Shown: positions 5,359 through 10,889 of the stretch, piece after piece
Numbering within the stretch: the stretch's first letter is position 1
Layout: each line of letters opens with the position of its first letter
Source: Bacteroidota bacterium
Lineage (GTDB): Bacteria > Bacteroidota > Bacteroidia > Chitinophagales > Chitinophagaceae
Length of the DNA: 10,889 nt
Direction: 5' to 3'
NCBI GenBank assembly: GCA_023392185.1
Contig: JAEVZP010000231.1
Coordinates: 1 to 10,889, forward strand
The notes under the pieces: generated by a model
The model's database searches: none
Seen by the model: only the letters and a program-made list of their open reading frames with translations
Told to the model about the DNA's origin: nothing
Translations under genes and position numbers: made by a program

Positions 5359-6357
5359 ATGAACACCTTCGGTCGCGCCTTTCGCATGCAGATTTTTGGG
5401 GAAAGCCACGGTCCGTCGGTGGGCCTTACACTCGACGGCGTGCCGGCAGGCATTCCATTGGAAGTCGCCGATTTCGAGCCGGATCTGGCCCGGCGCCGCC
5501 CCGGAGGGAAAGGCACAACAGCCCGCTTGGAGGCGGATATTCCGCAGCTCCTTTCCGGAAATCACAAGGGTTTTACGACCGGCGCGCCCCTCACCATTTT
5601 ATTTCCAAACAGCAATACCCGCAGCGAAGATTACGAGCACCTGCGCGATACGCCGCGCCCCGGTCACGCCGATTTTGTGTTGCACCACAAATGGAACGGC
5701 TACAACGATCCGCGCGGCGGCGGGCATTCTTCCGGTCGGCTTACAGTGGCGCTGGTGGCAGCGGGCGTGGTGGCGAAGAAATGCCTGCCGGAGGTTCAGA
5801 TTGCAGCAAAGCTGATAGAAGCTGGTGGAGACCTGAATATTGACCACGCTTTGGAACAGGCGCTGGTCCGGCAGGACTCGATCGGTGGGATTGTGGAATG
5901 CCGGATTTCCGGCATTCCGGCCGGTTGGGGCGAGCCGTTTTTCGATTCGCTGGAATCCACCATAGCCCACTTGGTATTTTCCATTCCGGCAATCAAAGGC
6001 ATTGCCTTTGGGGCCGGTTTTGAAGCGGCGCGGATGACGGGCAGCACCCACAACGACGCCATTGTTTCCGCCGACGGGGCAACCCGAACCAATCACGCGG
6101 GCGGGATTAACGGTGGTATTTCCAACGGCAATGAAATCGTGTTTCGGGTGGCGGTGAAGCCTACCTCCAGTACACCTGCGCCGCAGGAAAGCTTTAGTCG
6201 TAAAGAAGGGAAAGTCGTGCCGCTCGCCGTTCGCGGTCGCCATGATTTGTGCATTGCCCTGCGTGTGCCGGTAGTGGTGGAAGCGGCGGCAGCCCTTGCG
6301 TTGGCGGATGCTAAGGCAATGAACAGCGGACATAATTTTGAAAAAATAAGCACGTAG
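5359..6357 (+). CDS. aroC: Chorismate synthase AroC, compact form
   Basis: AroC removes phosphate from EPSP to form chorismate, the last step of the shikimate pathway, using reduced FMN. The 332-residue protein is shorter than the common 350-390. Motifs: FGESHG (13-18, His17), RRRPGG (45-50), RSEDY (88-92), RPGHAD (100-105, His103), DPRGGGHSSGRLT (117-129), DSIGGIVE (173-180), GSTHND (228-233), TNHAGGINGG (244-253), KPTSST (267-272) and VRGRHDLC (291-298). The flavin-site segment reads RGGGHSSGRLT rather than the RGGGRSSARET of most family members, a variant I associate with clostridial AroC. The ATG at 5359 begins the usual N-x-FG-x-x-F start of the family. A TTTCCGGAAA copy lies at 5552 and a long inverted repeat at 5895-5918. 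It is convergent with scpA. Confidence 0.95.
   Translation: MNTFGRAFRMQIFGESHGPSVGLTLDGVPAGIPLEVADFEPDLARRRPGGKGTTARLEADIPQLLSGNHKGFTTGAPLTILFPNSNTRSEDYEHLRDTPRPGHADFVLHHKWNGYNDPRGGGHSSGRLTVALVAAGVVAKKCLPEVQIAAKLIEAGGDLNIDHALEQALVRQDSIGGIVECRISGIPAGWGEPFFDSLESTIAHLVFSIPAIKGIAFGAGFEAARMTGSTHNDAIVSADGATRTNHAGGINGGISNGNEIVFRVAVKPTSSTPAPQESFSRKEGKVVPLAVRGRHDLCIALRVPVVVEAAAALALADAKAMNSGHNFEKIST
5895..5918. repeat. Near-palindrome inside aroC (11-base arms)
   Basis: The left arm GGAATGCCGGA (5895-5905) and its exact reverse complement (5908-5918) are separated by only two T. The stretch encodes part of VECRISGIPAG in AroC. A perfect 11-base-pair inverted repeat is long for coding sequence. Confidence 0.7.
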
Positions 6358-6373
6358 TTTCCGGAAATGGGGG

Positions 6374-6406
6374 AAACCTATAAGGTTTTTGAAACCTTAT
6401 AGGTTT
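6374..6406. repeat. 15-base-pair hairpin between aroC and scpA
   Basis: AAACCTATAAGGTTT (6374-6388) and its exact reverse complement (6392-6406) flank a 3-base loop. It starts 17 bases after the aroC stop. It may act as a terminator for aroC, but no clear T-run follows, and it resembles a palindrome that I recall as widespread in Bacteroidota. Confidence 0.7.
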
Positions 6407-6472
6407 GGGTGGAGCGGCCCTATGGGTGCATTTCCCCACAGATTTTCCGGAAATTGCGCGAGGGTTGCCCCA

Positions 6473-6498
6473 CCAACTGCGTTGGGGACACGCCCCAA
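6473..6498. repeat. Overlapping alternative hairpins downstream of scpA
   Basis: CCAAC (6473-6477) pairs with GTTGG (6481-6485), and TTGGGG (6482-6487) pairs with CCCCAA (6493-6498). The two share the GTTGGGG segment and exclude each other. They lie 27 bases beyond the scpA stop, with a weak A/T-rich inverted repeat (around 6502-6515) between. No proper terminator T-run follows on either strand. Confidence 0.4.
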
Positions 6499-6524
6499 TC
6501 TTCTTTTAAAAAGAAAATGCGCTT

Positions 6525-7331
6525 TTAAAGTGGAGCCGTATCGCTGATTTCCTCCATTTCTGTGCTGGACTCTGCGGCCAGCTGCGCCTCGCGGCTTTCA
6601 TTCCACAGAACAGCAAAGTCGTTGCGGACTTCTTCACCTACTTGCAGCAGCAGGTAGCGTTGCTGCGCCAGTTCGAGCAGGGCCAGAAAGGTAAAAATGG
6701 CGTGAATCCGGTCCTGACAGGGGGCAAACAACGCCTCGAAAGAAGATTCTTTTTCTTTTTCGAGATGACGAAGCAGCCAGGTGCGCTGCCCTTCCTGACT
6801 CCAGTTGTATTTAATCACCACGTGCTGCGGCCGGGCCATGCGCTCTTCAAACCGCTTTAAAACACGCTCTAAGGTCTGCACCAGCCGGTACATCGTAACG
6901 GTCTGGATTTCGGTGCCTTCGCTGTACACTTCGCCCAGTTGCTCCAGCTCGGCGCGGGCAGCGGCGCGGTGATACAGCTGGGCACGGGCCGCTTCGAGTT
7001 GTGCCATTTCGCTGCCCGCTTCTTTATAACGCTTGTATTCGAGCAGTTTATCGATCAGCTCCTGGCGCGGGTCAATCTCGTTGCCCTGCGCGTCGATTTC
7101 GCGGCGGGGCAAAAGGGTGCGCGCCTTGATGCGCATCAGGGTAGAAACAAACAGAATAAACTCGGAGGCGAGATCAATGTTGAGCGCCTCGAGCTGGCGG
7201 ATATACGCCAGAAACTCTTCGGTGATCTGCGAAATCGGAATATTGTAAATGTCCAGCTCGTCGCGCTCGATAAAGAAAAGAAGCAGGTCGAAAGGACCTT
7301 CGAATTGTGGCAGCTTTATCTGGTAGGACAT
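6525..7331 (-). CDS. scpA: Segregation and condensation protein A (kleisin ScpA)
   Basis: ScpA is the kleisin that bridges the Smc heads and recruits ScpB to form the bacterial condensin, which organises and separates chromosomes. The 268-residue protein shows the family's N-terminal signature: YQIKLPQFEGPFDLLLFFIE (3-22), then ELDIYNIPISQITEEFLAYI (25-44), then LASEFILFVSTLMRIKARTLLP (54-75). The middle is rich in Glu, Arg and Gln, as in the family's linker. A C-terminal winged-helix part is visible (IHAIFTFLALLELAQQ, followed by VRNDFAVLW), and the last ~25 residues are an acidic tail. The ATG at 7331 is directly before the conserved start. The gene stands alone: scpB is not in the window. 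It is convergent with aroC and divergent from the ABC permease. Confidence 0.94.
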   Translation of the reverse strand: MSYQIKLPQFEGPFDLLLFFIERDELDIYNIPISQITEEFLAYIRQLEALNIDLASEFILFVSTLMRIKARTLLPRREIDAQGNEIDPRQELIDKLLEYKRYKEAGSEMAQLEAARAQLYHRAAARAELEQLGEVYSEGTEIQTVTMYRLVQTLERVLKRFEERMARPQHVVIKYNWSQEGQRTWLLRHLEKEKESSFEALFAPCQDRIHAIFTFLALLELAQQRYLLLQVGEEVRNDFAVLWNESREAQLAAESSTEMEEISDTAPL

Positions 7332-7340
7332 GGCGGAAGC

Positions 7341-7348
7341 CGAAGGTA
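7341..7348 (-). promoter_or_regulatory. Possible -7 element of scpA
   Basis: The minus strand reads TACCTTCG, seven of eight positions of TAnnTTTG, 9 bases before the ATG. This would leave almost no leader, and no -33 TTTG is seen at the right distance. Confidence 0.25.
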
Positions 7349-7417
7349 GGACGGACGCGGTTTGGCGGGTGATTTACTGGCAGATTCCCCAGTTTTTTCT
7401 CGTGTGATTGTGATGGT

Positions 7418-7515
7418 CCTCCTTTTTGTTTTGTCACCCCGCGAAAGGCGGGGTCTCACACATGTCATTTCCCGGATTCCGCCTTCCGGCGGAATGACAA
7501 AACAAAAAACGGAGG
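7418..7515. repeat. REP/MITE-like composite: long outer inverted repeat with two inner hairpins
   Basis: The outer arms are CCTCC plus TTTTTGTTTTGTCA (7418-7436) and the near-exact reverse complement (7495-7515, with two extra bases next to GGAGG). Inside are hairpin one, ACCCCGC/GCGGGGT around GAAAG (7436-7454), and hairpin two, ATTCCGCC/GGCGGAAT around TTCC (7476-7495). There is no coding sequence within it. The inner hairpins resemble common 'GTCATTCCGC...' intergenic repeats of many bacteria. It lies in the 352-base scpA-permease gap (7332-7683), which also holds a palindrome, a heptamer array and candidate promoters, but no gene. Confidence 0.7.
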
Positions 7516-7520
7516 CAAAA

Positions 7521-7545
7521 AGACGTCCCATGGGACGTCTCTACG
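7521..7545. repeat. GTAGAGAC-family palindrome with a different core
   Basis: AGACGTCCCA (7521-7530) is followed directly by its exact reverse complement (7531-7540), then CTAC completes the right end GTCTCTAC. The outer part is the same as in the elements at 2514 and 2624, but the core GTCCCA replaces AAGGCA on both arms. Confidence 0.75.
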
Positions 7546-7575
7546 CTACTCTACTCTGTATTTCTTTATCTACTA

Positions 7576-7631
7576 TGACACCTGATACCTGACAACTAAT
7601 ACCTGATACCTGATACTTGATACTTGTGTCC
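7576..7631 (+). repeat. Heptamer array TGATACY, eight units
   Basis: Eight 7-base units follow one another with no insertion or deletion; units 2, 5, 6 and 7 match TGATACC or TGATACT exactly, and the others differ at one to three positions. TTTTGCCTTTTACATTTC follows, close to the sequence that follows the array before aroB (TTTTGCCTTTCATCT). The array ends 52 bases before the permease start. Confidence 0.8.
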
Positions 7632-7664
7632 TTTTGCCTTTTACATTTCTAACCCGGCTTTTTC

Positions 7665-7672
7665 TACTTTCG
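7665..7672 (+). promoter_or_regulatory. Possible -7 element of the ABC permease gene
   Basis: TACTTTCG matches seven of eight positions of TAnnTTTG and ends 11 bases before the ATG. It would give a very short leader. A clear -33 TTTG is absent. Confidence 0.3.
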
Positions 7673-7683
7673 TAGTTCTCCTT

Positions 7684-8928
7684 ATGCCAATTGCCTTTGA
7701 AACCGCGCTGGCCCTGCGGGCAATCCGCAGCAACGGGCTGCGATCTGTACTAACGGTGCTCATCATTGCCGTCGGCATCATGGCGCTGGTGGGCATCCTG
7801 ACGGCGTTTGAAATCCTGAAGACGAATGTAACGGAAAGCTTTAGCAGCCTTGGGGCCAATTCATTTCAGATTACACCGGCCACAGCGCAGAAAAAGCGTA
7901 GTGCAAAACGGGGCGGTACACGCGTTGCAGAAACCCGGCCGATCCGCTATGAAGAAGCGCGTCTTTTTCAGGAGCGGTTTTCGTCGTCGGCGCTGGTAGG
8001 TATTTCCTTTACCGGCAGCCGCTCGGCGGTGGCGCAATACGGCGGGGTGAAATCCAACCCCAATATCACCAAAACCGGTGTGGAAGATGCTTATTTCACC
8101 ATTACCGATACCAAATTGCTGGCCGGACGCACCTTCTCGGCGGCGGAGCTGGCCGGTGGCGGGTATGTCTGCGTGCTTGGTTTTGCCATTGCCCGGAAGC
8201 TGTCGCCGCAAAAACCGCTGGGACTGTTGGATCAAACGGTTTTAATCAACAACATCAGCTATCGCGTGGTGGGTATTGCCGACGAGCAGGGCGGCAGTAT
8301 GCGGATGAGCGCCGATAACCTGGTGCTGGTGCCGCTCGAAAATGCCCGGATGCTGCATGGCACGGCCCAAAGCAGCTATCTGATCAGCGTGCTGGCCCGC
8401 GACCCGAAAGCGCGCGATTTTCTGGCCGAAGAAGCGGAGGGGCAGATGCGGGTGATCCGCCGGCTGCGCATCGACGAAGAAGCCAATTTTGAAATTCAAA
8501 GCAATGAGTCGATGATGAAAACACTGCTTCAGGTGCTTAATTATCTGTTGGCGGCGGCGGTTGTGGTCGCTTCGATTACGCTGCTCGGCTCGGTGATCGG
8601 GCTTATGAATATCATGCTCGTTTCGGTGGCCGAGCGCACCCGCGAGATTGGGGTGAGCAAGGCGCTGGGCGCGAAGGCTTCTACGATCCGGCGGCAGTTT
8701 TTGCTCGAGTCGGTTTTGATTGGCGCGATGGGCGGCGTGCTGGGCGCCTTGCTGGGCGTGGGTGTGGGCAATTTGTTGAGCCTCAGCTTTGGGTCCGGTT
8801 TTGTAGCGCCCTGGCTGTGGATGGGATTGGGCATCCTGCTGTGTATTATTGCAGGCATTCTTTCCGGCATTTATCCGGCCCTGAAAGCATCCAGATTAAA
8901 CCCTATTACGGCACTTCGATATGAGTAG
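7684..8928 (+). CDS. MacB/FtsX-type ABC transporter permease
   Basis: A 414-residue inner-membrane protein with the MacB fold. TM1 is at about residues 21-43, followed by a large periplasmic domain (about 45-285, MacB_PCD-like) and three more membrane helices at about 287-313, 340-367 and 375-398. Between TM2 and TM3 is the conserved coupling segment ERTREIGVSKALGA (317-330), and the C-terminus ends YPALKASRLNPITALRYE (397-414), the usual end of this family. Such permeases work as dimers with a separate ATPase and move lipoproteins, antimicrobial compounds or signals by periplasmic motion. No ATPase gene is next to it, so the partner and substrate are unknown. The ATG at 7684 was chosen because the conserved FETALALRAIRSNGLRS follows at once; an in-frame TTG at 7624 lies in the heptamer array. 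Confidence 0.92.
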   Translation: MPIAFETALALRAIRSNGLRSVLTVLIIAVGIMALVGILTAFEILKTNVTESFSSLGANSFQITPATAQKKRSAKRGGTRVAETRPIRYEEARLFQERFSSSALVGISFTGSRSAVAQYGGVKSNPNITKTGVEDAYFTITDTKLLAGRTFSAAELAGGGYVCVLGFAIARKLSPQKPLGLLDQTVLINNISYRVVGIADEQGGSMRMSADNLVLVPLENARMLHGTAQSSYLISVLARDPKARDFLAEEAEGQMRVIRRLRIDEEANFEIQSNESMMKTLLQVLNYLLAAAVVVASITLLGSVIGLMNIMLVSVAERTREIGVSKALGAKASTIRRQFLLESVLIGAMGGVLGALLGVGVGNLLSLSFGSGFVAPWLWMGLGILLCIIAGILSGIYPALKASRLNPITALRYE

Positions 8929-8933
8929 GCGGA

Positions 8934-8961
8934 AGTCTTAAGTATCAAGTATAAAGTATCA
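8934..8961 (-). repeat. Heptamer array TGATACT, four units, inverted
   Basis: Read on the minus strand, this is four in-phase units of the same heptamer as at 2685 and 7576 (two exact TGATACT, one TTATACT, one TAAGACT). It starts 5 bases after the permease stop codon. Confidence 0.75.
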
Positions 8962-8980
8962 AGACAAAAGAGAAAAGACG

Positions 8981-8998
8981 TCCCGATAGCTATCGGGA
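8981..8998. repeat. 18-base perfect palindrome
   Basis: TCCCGATAG and its exact reverse complement, with no spacer. The preceding bases AAAAGACG join it to the same AAAAGACGTCCC left flank found at 7519-7529, so the element looks like a variant of the GTAGAGAC group. The rest of the permease-rsgA gap (8929-9088) is purine-rich and has no TAnnTTTG on the plus strand. Confidence 0.75.
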
Positions 8999-9088
8999 GA
9001 TGAAAGACAACACATGAAAGATGGGAGATGCAAGACAAAAGGCAAATGATAAAAGCCCCCAAAAGAAAGGCAAAAAACGCGCTGCATT

Positions 9089-10021
9089 ATGAATAAAGGA
9101 CTGGTGTATAAATCGACGGGCAGCTGGTATGATCTGAAAGACGAGGATGGAAATTTCCGGAAAGGGCGCATCAAAGGACGCCTGAAAATCGATACAGAGA
9201 TTTCCTCGACCAACCCGGTGGCGGTAGGCGATGTAGTGATTTTCCACCCGGAAGAAAAAGAAGGCGAAACCTACGCCATGATCGACGGCGTGGAAGACCG
9301 GCGCAACTATATCGTGCGCGTCTCCCCGCACAACAAGCATCAAAAGCATATTGTGGCTTCCAACCTCGACCTGGCCGTGCTAGTGGCGACGCTGGCTGCG
9401 CCGCGCACTTCACCGGGCTTTATCGACCGCTTTTTGCTGACGGCCGAAATGTATCATATTCCGGCGGCGGTGGTGTTCAACAAGGCCGACGAGATGGCCA
9501 ACCGCGAGGCGGCCGAGGCATTTGCGGAAGCCTACCGGCAGGCGGGCTATCCGGTGTTCTTTACCAACGCTTTTGAGCCGGAAAGCCTGGTGGAACTGAA
9601 AGCGCTTTTGCGCGGCAAGACGGCGCTTCTGAGCGGCCACAGCGGCGTGGGCAAGAGCACTCTGATCAACACCTTGCTACCGGATCTGAAACTGCGCACC
9701 GGCGCGGTGTCGGATTACAGCGGCAAGGGGCAGCACACCACGACCTTTGCCGAGATGTTTGACACACCCTGGGAGGGGCGGATTATCGACACGCCGGGCG
9801 TAAAAGAATTTGGGTTGATCGATGTGGACAAATGGGAATTAGCCCATTATTTTCCGGAACTGCGCGCCGCAATGCACGACTGTCGCTACAACAACTGCCT
9901 GCACATTGCCGAGCCGGGCTGTGCTGTAGTGGAAAAAGTGGCCGATGGCGAAATTTCCGAAGAGCGGTATGTTTCTTACCGCACCATTCTGGACGATTTG
10001 GGAAATCACCAGCGGCGGTAA
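9089..10021 (+). CDS. rsgA: Small ribosomal subunit biogenesis GTPase RsgA
   Basis: RsgA (YjeQ) is a circularly permuted GTPase that checks late maturation of the 30S subunit. The 310-residue protein has the expected order: an OB-fold N-terminus (about 1-80), then G4 NKAD (131-134), the G1 P-loop GHSGVGKST (183-191), G2 in SGKGQHTTT (211-219), G3 DTPG (234-237), and the C-terminal zinc site Cys265-x4-Cys270-x-His272-x5-Cys278, the exact spacing of the family. The ATG at 9089 puts the OB fold at the very start. No promoter match was seen in the 160-base gap upstream, so it may be read from the permease promoter. A DUF4286 gene follows after 125 bases. One TTTCCGGAAA site lies at 9154 and a TTCCGGAA at 9852. 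Confidence 0.97.
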   Translation: MNKGLVYKSTGSWYDLKDEDGNFRKGRIKGRLKIDTEISSTNPVAVGDVVIFHPEEKEGETYAMIDGVEDRRNYIVRVSPHNKHQKHIVASNLDLAVLVATLAAPRTSPGFIDRFLLTAEMYHIPAAVVFNKADEMANREAAEAFAEAYRQAGYPVFFTNAFEPESLVELKALLRGKTALLSGHSGVGKSTLINTLLPDLKLRTGAVSDYSGKGQHTTTFAEMFDTPWEGRIIDTPGVKEFGLIDVDKWELAHYFPELRAAMHDCRYNNCLHIAEPGCAVVEKVADGEISEERYVSYRTILDDLGNHQRR

Positions 10022-10146
10022 TTCCCGGGCGCACCAGAATCATCGGTGAAAAAGCAGAGCGCGGATCGAACGGATTGCAACAGATCCCTGCGGATTTTTC
10101 CCGAATAAGTGCTATCAACTTATCAACCGACCAATATACCAACCCG

Positions 10147-10458
10147 ATGATTTTATACAACGTTACCGTGCAAACCGAGCACGAGATTGAGCAGGAATGG
10201 TTGCAGTGGATGCAGCAGGAGCATATTCCGGAAATCATGGCGACCGGGCTGGTGGAAGAAGCGCGGCTGTGCCGCCTGACAGACGTGGCCGAAGACAGCG
10301 CGCCGACCTATGCGGCACAGTATTTGTTTGCCTCCCGCCAACAGTACGACCGCTATCTGTCGGAGTATGCAACCGGCATGCGGCAAAAAGGGCTGGACCG
10401 CTTCGGCAGTCGTTTTGTAGCCTTCCGCACCGTGCTGGATGTTCTTTCGAGGCATTAA
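10147..10458 (+). CDS. DUF4286 family protein
   Basis: A 103-residue cytoplasmic protein with no signal peptide or membrane segment. I recognise it as DUF4286, a small family common in Bacteroidota, by the start MILYNVTVQ, the EWLQWMQQEHIPEIMATG stretch, the YAAQYLFASRQQYDRYLSEYA segment and the ending FRTVLDVL. The alternation of beta strand and helix suggests a ferredoxin-like or dimeric alpha-beta barrel fold, but this is only a guess and the function is not known. The ATG at 10147 starts the conserved part; the open frame extends further upstream into rsgA without similarity. It lies 125 bases after rsgA on the same strand, with no clear promoter of its own, and may be co-transcribed with it. 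An apparent terminator region and the HU promoter follow. Confidence 0.85.
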   Translation: MILYNVTVQTEHEIEQEWLQWMQQEHIPEIMATGLVEEARLCRLTDVAEDSAPTYAAQYLFASRQQYDRYLSEYATGMRQKGLDRFGSRFVAFRTVLDVLSRH

Positions 10459-10485
10459 AAATGTAAAAAAGTCCTCTAAAATGCC

Positions 10486-10525
10486 AAAAGCCTTACAGGA
10501 CGCGGCTTTTCGGCGAATTTTTTTT
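10486..10525 (+). terminator. Possible terminator after the DUF4286 gene
   Basis: AAAAGCC (10486-10492) pairs with GGCTTTT (10504-10510) across an 11-base loop, and a run of eight T follows at 10518-10525. The T-run is seven bases away from the stem, so it is not a textbook terminator. The stem's right arm could also pair with AAAAGCC at 10529-10535. Confidence 0.35.
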
Positions 10526-10535
10526 CAAAAAAGCC

Positions 10536-10565
10536 TTTGCGGGCTTTGCGGAAACCCTATATTTG
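10536..10565 (+). promoter_or_regulatory. Promoter of the HU gene
   Basis: TTTG (10536-10539), an 18-base spacer, then TATATTTG (10558-10565), a full match to the Bacteroidota consensus TAnnTTTG. The predicted leader is about 45 bases and ends at the ATG at 10618. This is the best promoter match in the window. Confidence 0.65.
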
Positions 10566-10617
10566 TTCCCATTCCAACCTGTTTCCTCCTAACCCCTCAA
10601 ATCAACAACCGTTCTTT

Positions 10618-10889
10618 ATGAACAAAACAGAACTCATCGAGCACATTGCCAAGGAAGCCAATATCAGCAAAACGCAGGCTGCTGACGCTATGAAAGCGTT
10701 TACCGATGGCATTACTTCATCTCTGCAAAAAGGCGACAGCGTAACGCTCATCGGCTTTGGCACTTTTTCTGTTTCGGAGCGCGCTGCCCGCACCGGTCGC
10801 AACCCCCGCACCGGCGAAACCCTCAACATTGCCGCCCGCAAAGTAGCCCGTTTCAAACCCGGCAAATCTTTCTCTTCCGGCGTTTCGGG
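10618..10889 (+). CDS. HU-family DNA-binding protein, 3' end cut by the window
   Basis: Ninety complete codons are visible with no stop; HU proteins have about 90-100 residues, so only a few residues are missing. HU dimers bend and wrap DNA in the nucleoid. The N-terminal helices (MNKTELIEHIAKEANISKTQ, 1-20) are followed by the strand region with GFGTF (46-50) and the DNA-binding arm with TGRNPRTGE (59-67), where Pro63 is the residue that inserts between base pairs, then ARKVARFKPGK (73-83). The end SFSSGVS is slightly unlike the short KxLK-type ends of E. coli HU. It has its own strong promoter and seems to be a separate unit from rsgA and DUF4286. HU versus IHF-like subtypes cannot be told apart with certainty. 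Confidence 0.95.
   Translation, partial: MNKTELIEHIAKEANISKTQAADAMKAFTDGITSSLQKGDSVTLIGFGTFSVSERAARTGRNPRTGETLNIAARKVARFKPGKSFSSGVS

Larger units (their letters stand above)
2366..9163. repeat. Dispersed decamer palindrome TTTCCGGAAA, ten copies
   Basis: Exact copies of the palindrome TTTCCGGAAA start at 2366, 3326, 4098, 4635, 4830, 5127, 5552, 6358, 6444 and 9154. Three more sites match only the inner eight bases TTCCGGAA (4395, 9852, 10226). A given 10-mer is expected about 0.01 times in a random 10.9 kb sequence. Six copies are inside genes (aroB, aroA three times, aroC, rsgA) and four in spacers (mnmA leader, aroA-aroC gap, two just after aroC). In coding sequence it is read both as TTC-CGG-AAA and as x-TTT-CCG-GAA shifted forms giving Ser-Gly-Lys/Asn, so protein constraint does not explain it. 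Each copy is a short site; the span given only brackets the set. Confidence 0.85.

Noticed and set aside
5599..6333. 244-codon open frame on the minus strand opposite aroC.
   Set aside because: A shadow of a well-supported gene with no motif of its own.
8929..9088. A promoter for rsgA in the purine-rich gap.
   Set aside because: No TAnnTTTG or close variant on the plus strand; the TTTTG sequences lie on the other strand and face the wrong way.

Overview
This 10.9 kb window looks like chromosomal DNA of a Bacteroidota bacterium, probably of the Chitinophagia/Saprospiria side (the phylum is well supported, the finer placement is a guess). The reasons are: several gene starts preceded by the phylum's own promoter signature (-7 element TAnnTTTG, in the best case with a TTTG about 18 bases upstream) rather than by Shine-Dalgarno sequences; an S8 peptidase N-terminus of the type seen in secreted Bacteroidota proteases; a lipoprotein with a clear lipobox; a DUF4286 protein; and families of intergenic palindromes and tandem heptamers typical of such genomes.

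Layout. On the minus strand at the left edge lie the start of a secreted S8 (subtilisin-family) peptidase (1-388, cut by the window), a rho-independent terminator, an unrecognised lipoprotein (432-1169) and the tRNA 2-thiouridylase mnmA (1251-2357). A 384-base divergent gap full of palindromes and heptamer repeats follows. Then comes a shikimate-pathway cluster on the plus strand: aroB (2742-3779) overlapping aroA (3770-5038), a 320-base repeat-rich gap, and aroC (5359-6357). These three genes supply the second step (3-dehydroquinate synthase) and the last two steps (EPSP synthase, chorismate synthase) of chorismate synthesis; the middle steps (aroQ/D, aroE, aroK) are not here. Convergent to aroC is scpA (6525-7331, minus), the kleisin of the Smc-ScpAB condensin. 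After another 352-base repeat-rich divergent gap come, all on plus: a MacB/FtsX-type ABC transporter permease (7684-8928), the ribosome-assembly GTPase rsgA (9089-10021), a DUF4286 protein (10147-10458) and an HU-family DNA-binding protein (10618 to the window end, nearly complete).

The genes are ordinary housekeeping genes. I found no defence system, prophage, CRISPR array, insertion sequence, tRNA or rRNA. The unusual content is in the DNA between and across genes: (i) ten exact copies of the palindrome TTTCCGGAAA, seven of them within 3.1 kb around the aro genes, in coding sequence in more than one reading frame and also in spacers, which resembles a highly iterated palindrome; (ii) a pair of 54-base inverted repeats between aroA and aroC whose internal stem differs by compensatory changes; (iii) three arrays of the heptamer TGATACY kept strictly in phase; and (iv) palindromes with constant GTAGAGAC ends but different, still perfectly palindromic cores. 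Annotated starts that differ from the longest open frame are those of the lipoprotein, aroB (TTG at 2742), aroA, the permease and DUF4286.
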